A stretch of 64,000 bases of DNA from Hippophae tibetana (taxonomy: Eukaryota > Streptophyta > Magnoliopsida > Rosales > Elaeagnaceae). A program made the position numbers and the translations under genes. Positions 57,361-64,000 of this stretch are shown piece after piece (positions within the stretch are counted from its first letter, which is position 1; each line of letters opens with the position of its first letter). The DNA is taken from contig CM072806.1 in assembly GCA_037013495.1 (NCBI GenBank), forward strand, positions 4,836,001 through 4,900,000, given 5' to 3'. The notes below the pieces were generated by a model. That model was not told where the DNA came from. It was given only the letters and a program-made list of their open reading frames with translations, and made no database searches.

Positions 57361-58800
57361 ATTCTTTTAAATTAATAAATTTAATTTAATTAGTAAAATT
57401 TAAATATGATATATTTTATAATTCCAATCGTATTTAAATTAAAAATATATAATTTAGATTTCAATTTAAATAAATATATTTTATTTTATAATATATTATA
57501 TTTAAATGTTATATGTATCATAATTAATTAAATTATTATTTTAATTTAAAAAATATATAAATAATGTTAAATTAATATAATAATTTAATAAATATATTTT
57601 AAATTATTTTGATTATCTTAATTATGATTATAAATAATAAATTTTACTATATAAATATACATAAATTAATTTAAAATTTATGTATTATATATTATATTTT
57701 ATATATAAAAATTATTATTATTATAAACTCAATATTAATTTATTTGATACTAAAATATTTAAATTTGATTAGAATAAAAGTAAATTTAAAGCAACAAAAA
57801 ATATAAGATTTCGGTCTACTGCTAACTCTAATAATTTTAAAATTAACTTTATATATCCATTGTCTTAAAATCATAAAGTTTTTGTGTCTATTTGTTGTTT
57901 ATACAATAAATAATGCTTGTCATGGTAAGGTTGCAAAACGCTATTATATATAAAGTGAACATACGGAATAAAATAGTTATAATTTTATTTAATATATGTT
58001 ATAAAATCAATATTTTTGTTTTTATTTTAAAATAAAATTTCACACATATGTTTAATAAGATTTAATCTCATTATATTAAATATCTATTTTAATAAATTAG
58101 AATATCAATTAAGCAACAAATACAATAATAATTATAAAATCAATATATTATTTAATAAAAATTCGAATTCAATTTACTTTGTTTTATCTATGAGTAGGTG
58201 ATATGACATGTAAATTAACATTTGGGTTGTTATTTGATATAAAAAACAATAACAATAAAAATAACATTTTAAATTTACATCAAATTATAAGTGTTTTGAA
58301 AAAATATATTATAAAATATAATAATTTAAATATAAGTAATAATTTTCAATATAATGTGATAATATGATATAAAATCAATTTAAACATAAAATAATCTAAT
58401 ATGATATGATAAGATTTATTTTGATATATTTGTTAAATAAATCAAATATAATACGATAAGATAATATAAAAATTATTAAATTATTTTTTAATATTATTTT
58501 ATTTATTAAATTCAATACGAATTTATCTCATTTCAACCCACTATCAAAGAATTTAATAAATTATATTTTATTAAAATAATATTTATTTTTATTTTTCAGC
58601 ACAAATGTTAGACAACTAGAATCCAAAATGATATAAAAGTATTTTTATTAATAACTTGACCTAATAACAAAATAATTCAATTTTTATGCAAAATATTAAT
58701 TTCATAAAAAAAAGTGACAGGAATTTCAGTAGTAAAAGCCGAATTTAAACACAAAAATAAGGGTAAGAAGGCAATTTCATCAATGAAAGGCGAAAGGAAG
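57361..58800. other. AT-rich intergenic, nothing recognised
   Basis: About 1.4 kb of A/T-dominated spacer without open frames or recognisable repeats. Confidence 0.5.
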
Positions 58801-58859
58801 TATTGTGCTGGCTATTAAGACCATAGTCTTCGATATCAAAAAGGAGAATAAAATTATAA

Positions 58860-59104
58860 TTTCGTGAATAGATTTGAGAAAAAAATGTTTTCTTTTGCAA
58901 TTTACTTTAAGTAATATTGTTATAAGATTTAATTGAATATATTGGAAATGTATTTACAATCACATTTTACAATAAATATTGATACATGTTTAAATACAAG
59001 AAATAAGAATCTACTTTTTAGAAAAGTGTTTTTTAAGACAAGTATATTAGTTTCACTAATATACAGTTGCAAATAACTAATATATCATTAATGATTTATT
59101 AACA
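58860..59104 (-). repeat. 3' LTR of copia element 4 (outer end uncertain)
   Basis: Begins TGTTAATAAATCATTAATG on the minus strand right after the polypurine tract. It contains ATATTAGTTATTTGCAACTG and further AT-rich sequence. No second LTR is in the window for comparison, so the left boundary is estimated. Confidence 0.6.
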
Positions 59105-59111
59105 CTCCCCC

Positions 59112-62100
59112 TCAAGTTGATGCGTAGATATCGATCATGCCGAACTTGCTCAGTGAATCGTATAATACCTTCTTGTAAACTCCCTTGTTAAGCATATCTT
59201 CAAGCTGCTCTTCTGTGGGAACAAAAGGAAAACTAATAAGTTTGGCATCTAACTTCTCTTTTATAAAGTGACGATCAACCTCTACATGCTTAGTGTGATC
59301 GTGTTGTACTGGATTTTGTGATATATCAATGGCTGCCTGATTGTCACAATACATTTGCATAGTATTTTTGAGTTCAAAACCCAAATCCAATAACAAAGTT
59401 CTTATCCACAGCAATTCACAAACTCCATGTGTCATACCTCTATACTCGGCCTCAGCACTAGATCGTGCTACCACTTTCTCCTTCTTACTTTTCCATGTAA
59501 CCAAATTTTCTCCCACAAAGGTGAAATAACCTGATGTTGACTTTCTATCTGTAATACTTCCTGCCCAATATGCATCTGTGAATCCACAAACTTCAAGAGG
59601 ATTGTTGTGTTTAGAGAACATCACTCCCCTTCTTGGAGTCGATTTCAAATACCTTAAAATTCTCAAAACAGCATTCATATGGTTCTCACTTGGATTATGC
59701 ATGAACTGACTCACCACACTTACTGCATATGCAACATCTGGTTTAGTATAAGCTAAGTAAATCAAACGTCCAACCAATCTCTGATAGCGAGCTTGATCAG
59801 TTGGTATCTGATCTGGATACTCTGTTAAACAATGGTTTTACTCAATAGGAGTGTCAATAGGTTTGCAATCCAACATACATGTCTCTGTTAGCAAATCAAT
59901 AATGTACTTCCTCTGACACAGATATATTCCTTCTCTTCCACTAGCTACCTTAATTCCTAAAAAGTACTTTAGTTCACCTAAGTCCTTCATCTCGAATTCA
60001 GAGGCTAGCTGTCTTTGTAATTTATCCATCTTAATAGTATCATCACCAGTGATTACCATATCATCAACATAAATGATTAGGGTTGTTACCTTCCCTCGTT
60101 GATGTTTGAGAAATAGAGTGTGGTCTGAATTACTCTGTCTGTAACCAACCTTTTGCATGAACTATGAAAACCTTCCAAACCAGGCTCGAGAGGATTGCTT
60201 GAGGCCATACAAAGACTTCCTCAATTTGCATACAAAATTACCAGGAGAATCAACTACATACCCAAGTGGAAGACTCGTGTACACCTCATCGGCTAATTCT
60301 CCATGAAGAAACACATTCTTGACATCAAACTGCCGAAGTGGCCAGTTTAGGTTAGCAGCAAGTGAGAGCAGAACCCGAATCGTGTTCATTTTGGCAATAG
60401 GAGCAAAAGTCTCATCGTAGTCTACACCATACGTTTGAGTAAACCCTTTTGCCACAAGACGAGCTTTATACCGATTTACGGATCCATCACCATTATGTTT
60501 TACAGTAAACACCCATCGACAACCAACTGCCTTTTTTCCTTGTGATGGTGGCACAAGTTTCCAAGTATCGTTCTTCTTTAACGCATCCATCTCTTCAGCC
60601 ATTGCCTTCCTCCATATTGGATCTCCCAATGCATCCTGCACTTTGTTAGGTACTGATACACTAGATATTTGATTCACAAATGATTTATATGACTTAGATA
60701 ATCTTTTAGTGGACATGTAATTGGCTACTGGGTATTTTGATTTTGCATGAATATTTGGTTCATACCTTTTGGCTGGTTGACCTCGAGTATACCTATTTGG
60801 TAACACATACTGTCCAACATTGGATCTCCCAACATTAGACTCATATGAGTGACCTTCAGTACTAGGGAGTTGTTAATCAAGGGTAGGAGTAATGCCTGAG
60901 GGTACAGTTGTGTCTTCAATGTCATTTGCTATAAGTGAATTTGGTGCTTGAATACTTGGAGTATCTGCTTCTGTAATGAATGGATTCAATGAATTAGAAG
61001 TCTCATCTGGTCTCATTGAAACATCAATTGGTGATTCTCCTAATGCCTCTCCCTCACCATGATACAGTTCTTCGAAATATGTATTCTCCCCCTGACGAGC
61101 AGTATCAGGTGAGAAAAAATAACTCATGTCCTCAAAGAAGGTAACATCCATAATAACATAATACTTTCTGGTTGGTGGATGAAAGCACTTGTACCCTTTC
61201 TGATAACTTCCATAACTAACAAACACACATTTAATTGCCCGAGTATCTAATTTAGACCTTTGATTTTTAGGAACATACACAAAAGCAACACAACCAAATA
61301 CACGGGTAGGAAGATTATGGAAGGATGATAAGGAGACGTAAGATGCAAGAATTTGGAATGAGATTTTTCCTTTAAGAACACTAGACAAGAGATGATTGAT
61401 GAGATGGGCGGAAGCTTGTACAACATCACCCCAAAGGTATTTCGGCATATAAGCACTAAATAAGAGTGCACGAGCCATATCAAGTAAATGACGATTTTTT
61501 CTTTCAAACACTCCATTTTGTTCCGGTGTTTGCGGACAAGTAGTTTGGTAAATAATCCCATGTGTTTTGAATTTTTTTTTTGAAAAACATGATTAACATA
61601 TTCCCCCCCATTGTCAGAACGGAGGATCCGAATGATGCCATTATATTGTGTTTGAACGAAGGTATGAAAATTTTGAAAAACTGAAAAACTTCATCTTTTG
61701 TTCTAGGAAGAGAAATCCACGATAACCTTGTACAGTCATCAATAAACGAAACAAAATATCTCATACCCGATATAGTGGGCTCTTTAGATGGTCCCCAAAC
61801 ATCAGAATGAATCAATTCAAAAGGAATAGTACTTTTATTAGAAATACTAGGAGAATAAGTAATACGATGACTCTTGGCCAAAACACAAGTCTCACAATGT
61901 AAAACAGTCTCACTAACACCAATAAATAGAGTGGGCATGGTTTTTTTTTCATAAGACTAAAAGAAGGATGCCTTAAGTGGCGATGCCACAACCAAAATTC
62001 ACTTAGCTTATCGGAACTAGAAGTCAATGCAGTCCTTGCCCGTGCTCCTAGTTTCTCCCCTCCGTAGTTCTGATCCAAACGGGACAATCTACCCCTAAGA

Positions 62101-63505
62101 TACCCTCGACCAATTATTTCCCTGGTAAGAAGATCCTGAAAAATCACATACATAGGATAAAAGGTTACAAAGCATTTAGACTCAAGATTCAACTGTGGGA
62201 CAGATATTAAGTGATGAGATAAGTCAGGTACATATAAAACATTATGGAGCTGTAAAGATGGAGTGATATGAACTGACCCTTTTCCTAAGACAGGAAAGGT
62301 CTCACCATTAACATTCGTAACATGAGACACTGGTGGGGGAGATAACTCATTAAAATAAGATTTATCATAAGTCATATAATCAGATGCACCAGAATCAATA
62401 ATCCAAGTATTAGATCCAACAGAGTGAGAAACATTTAAGGTTATACCAATCTTACCACGAACAGCTATTGAAGCTGTAGGGATACCTCCACATTCCATAG
62501 GATGATTTTGTCCATAGTAGTCTGGTTCTTGGACAATTTGCACGATAGCTACTTTTGCTTTAGAACGATGCCCCTGTTAACGTTTTGTTCCATAGTAGTC
62601 TGCTTTTGATTTCAAGTGTGGATACAGTTTCCAACAAGTCTAACGAAGATGCACCTGTTCATTGCAATAAGAGTAGGGAGAACGAGGGTGATTGGTAAAA
62701 TTTGGTGGAGGTCTCTTCTGATGAAGTGGAATTTAATTTTGCTACTGGAGGAAAGGTGCCTTTGATTTGGCTTGAATGACTAGGCTTGATATCTTAACAT
62801 GTGCCTGATGAAGACTCTCTTGCTGAGATTCGTCTTTATGGATGTACGTAAAGGTAGTAGTCAAGCTCGGAGGGTCTGACATTCGAAGCAATTCGCCTTT
62901 AGCACTATTATGTTTTGTATCAAGGCCTCTTAAAAAGGCATGTACTCATTCAAGCTCCTTCTCCTTCTGGTACCATAGAAGGTCTTCTGGATTTTTAATT
63001 TTACACAGGCTTTTCTGGTCAATTTTAGCCCATACATTTTTTAGCTTGGTAAAAAAAAGAGATATTGATTGCCCATTTTGCTGCATGCCAACAACTTTGC
63101 ACATGAGTTCATGAACTTGAATAAAGTCAAACTCATTTGTATAAAGATCGCTTAAGATATTCCATATGGCCTCAGCAGTTTCACATTCCTCCACCATTTG
63201 TAATATATCATCAATGATGGCTCTAAATAGAATTGACATGACAAAGCCATCATCATCTTCTCACCTAGTATATGCTTCTATATTATCTTGACTAGGAGCC
63301 CTAATTAATCCAGATACATGTCCCATCTTATGCATCCACCGAAGATAAACAGACATAACTTTTTTCCATGTTCGAAAATTTGTACCATTAAGTTTAGTAC
63401 CCCTGAAAGAACCAATTTATGAACTCTTAACAGAAACTTCAAAATTTGGAACTTCATGAATTCTGGAAACTTTATGTTGTCTTGAATCTTCTATTGAAAT
63501 AATAA
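59112..63505 (-). pseudogene. Broken gag-pol of copia element 4
   Basis: Read on the minus strand: gag (about 63505-62580, with ETAEAIWNILSDLYTNEFDF and a damaged zinc knuckle near 62650, YSYCNEQVHLR then a stop); protease (WIIDSGASDYMTYDKSYFNE, about 62395); GAG pre-integrase (FWLWHRHLRHPSFSLMKK) with a frameshift near 61935; integrase (IHSDVWGPSKEP, SFIDDCTRLSW, then frameshifts near 61660 and 61510, EQNGVFERKNR); RT in two pieces split by a stop at about 60160 ([31 protein letters not shown] intact); and RNase H (59777-59112, ARSSAEAEYRGMTHGVCELL, ending near IDIYAST just before the polypurine tract). RNase H and most of RT are open, so decay is moderate. Confidence 0.88.
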
Positions 63506-63510
63506 TAAAA

Positions 63511-64000
63511 AATATATTGTGCAGCGGAATAAATTTTTTGGATGTTTTTTTTTTAGCCGGGTGGGCTGATAAGTGTTTGGGCTGATGGGCTATTTAGGGC
63601 TGATTAAGGCAGAACTTAAAACTGAAAAAGGGAAAAAAATTAAAAGCTGAAGATGTGCGCAGACCTTAAAACTGAAGATGTACGCAGAACTTCAATTAGT
63701 GCTTTCTTGAGAGATTTTTTTTTTTTAAAAAAAAAAAAACTAAACAGCGCAGTGCATTAGACGTGCAGACTCAAAGAAAATGCAGGGGTGAAGCTGGACA
63801 GCGCACAGGGGTGCCGAGATGGATGGCGCGCAGGGGTGCGCGAGCTGGTGCGCAAGGCAGGACGACATATGGCTGGTCGACACGGGCTGAACGACGCGGG
63901 TTGGACGTCGCGAACTGGACGATGGATCTGCAAATGCGATGCGAACTGGACGACGGATCTGCAACTGCGACGCGAACTTAACAGTACGAGAAGGTTAACG
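63511..64000. other. GC-shifted tail with repeats, possibly the leader of copia element 4
   Basis: After an AT-rich start (poly-T/poly-A near 63547 and 63712-63740) the sequence becomes unusually GC-rich for this window, with CpG- and CGCG-containing motifs (GGCGCGCAGGGGTGCGCGAG). It contains repeated CTTAAAACTGAA (63610, 63665) and a 31-bp tandem repeat at 63910-63979. The open frames here are by-products of the high GC content. The window ends before its nature can be settled. Confidence 0.4.
63910..63979 (+). repeat. 31-bp tandem repeat, 2.3 copies
   Basis: Units start GCGAACTGGACGA at 63910 and 63941, with a third partial GCGAACTT at 63972. Copies one and two differ at a few positions (TGGATCTGCAAATGCGAT versus CGGATCTGCAACTGCGAC). 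The array may continue past the window end. Confidence 0.85.

Larger units (their letters stand above)
58860..63510 (-). mobile_element. Ty1/copia retrotransposon 4 (minus strand)
   Basis: Minus-strand element with gag, PR, IN, RT and RNase H in copia order. The polypurine tract GAGGGGGAG (plus 59105-59113) directly precedes the 3' LTR start TGTTAATAAATC at 59104. The outer limit of the 3' LTR is uncertain (about 58800-58880). No 5' LTR or primer-binding site was identified between the gag start near 63505 and the window end, so the element is either 5'-damaged or extends beyond. Stops and frameshifts make it inactive. Confidence 0.85.

Noticed and set aside
63763-63981. 72-codon + strand and 74-codon minus-strand open frames
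   Set aside because: Both come from low stop-codon density in GC-rich repeat DNA and encode low-complexity peptides.
1-64000. CRISPR arrays, tRNA, rRNA, bacterial-type operons, riboswitches
   Set aside because: None seen; the sequence is plant nuclear DNA and no such signature was found on either strand by eye.

Overview
The window is nuclear DNA from a flowering plant, almost certainly a eudicot. It has GT-AG spliced genes, plant-specific families (HVA22, OVATE family proteins, plant-type E2F), abundant Ty1/copia retrotransposons and very AT-rich spacers. The species cannot be named from the sequence. There is no operon, CRISPR array, rRNA or tRNA that I can support.

Layout. 1-2420: decayed endogenous pararetrovirus (caulimovirid-type reverse transcriptase remnants). 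3224-7062 (+): a complete 14-exon E2F gene (473 codons) with one GC-AG intron. 7900-9459: low-complexity CTAAAT / TTCTCATTC-like DNA. 9460-15933: a putative hAT-like element that carries a degenerate copia element (10187-15422). 16651-18028 (-): a broken organellar ribosomal protein L3 gene with a diverged solo LTR in its last intron. 19356-24472 (+): a full-length copia element with TTTTT target duplications, inserted into a ~93-bp tandem duplication. 25208-25668 (+): an unrecognised conserved-looking gene with a frameshift. 26143-28681 (-): a six-exon HVA22 gene (266 codons). 31824-32399 (+) and 45736-46530 (-): two OVATE family genes about 13 kb apart. 49285-57073 (-): a four-exon UEV1 ubiquitin E2-variant gene (146 codons). 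Its ~6.1-kb first intron holds an antisense, 3'-truncated copia element (51946-55880). 58860-63510 (-): a fourth copia element, and 63530-64000 is unusually GC-rich with a 31-bp tandem repeat.

The host genes make one coherent picture. The order E2F, HVA22, OFP, OFP, UEV1 matches what I recall of Arabidopsis chromosome 2 (At2g36010 E2FA, At2g36020 HVA22J, At2g36050 OFP15, At2g36060 UEV1C). The OFP/OFP/UEV1 part recurs on chromosome 3 (At3g52525 OFP6, At3g52540 OFP18, At3g52560 UEV1D). The window is therefore best read as an ancestral eudicot gene block inflated by retrotransposons. The genes are functionally unrelated: cell-cycle transcription, ER membrane shaping, growth repression, and K63-linked ubiquitination.

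I found no convincing new biological system. The most useful observations are the conserved block, the retroelement inside the UEV1 intron, the decayed pararetrovirus, the patchwork LTR divergence in the first copia element, and several tandem repeats inside retroelements.
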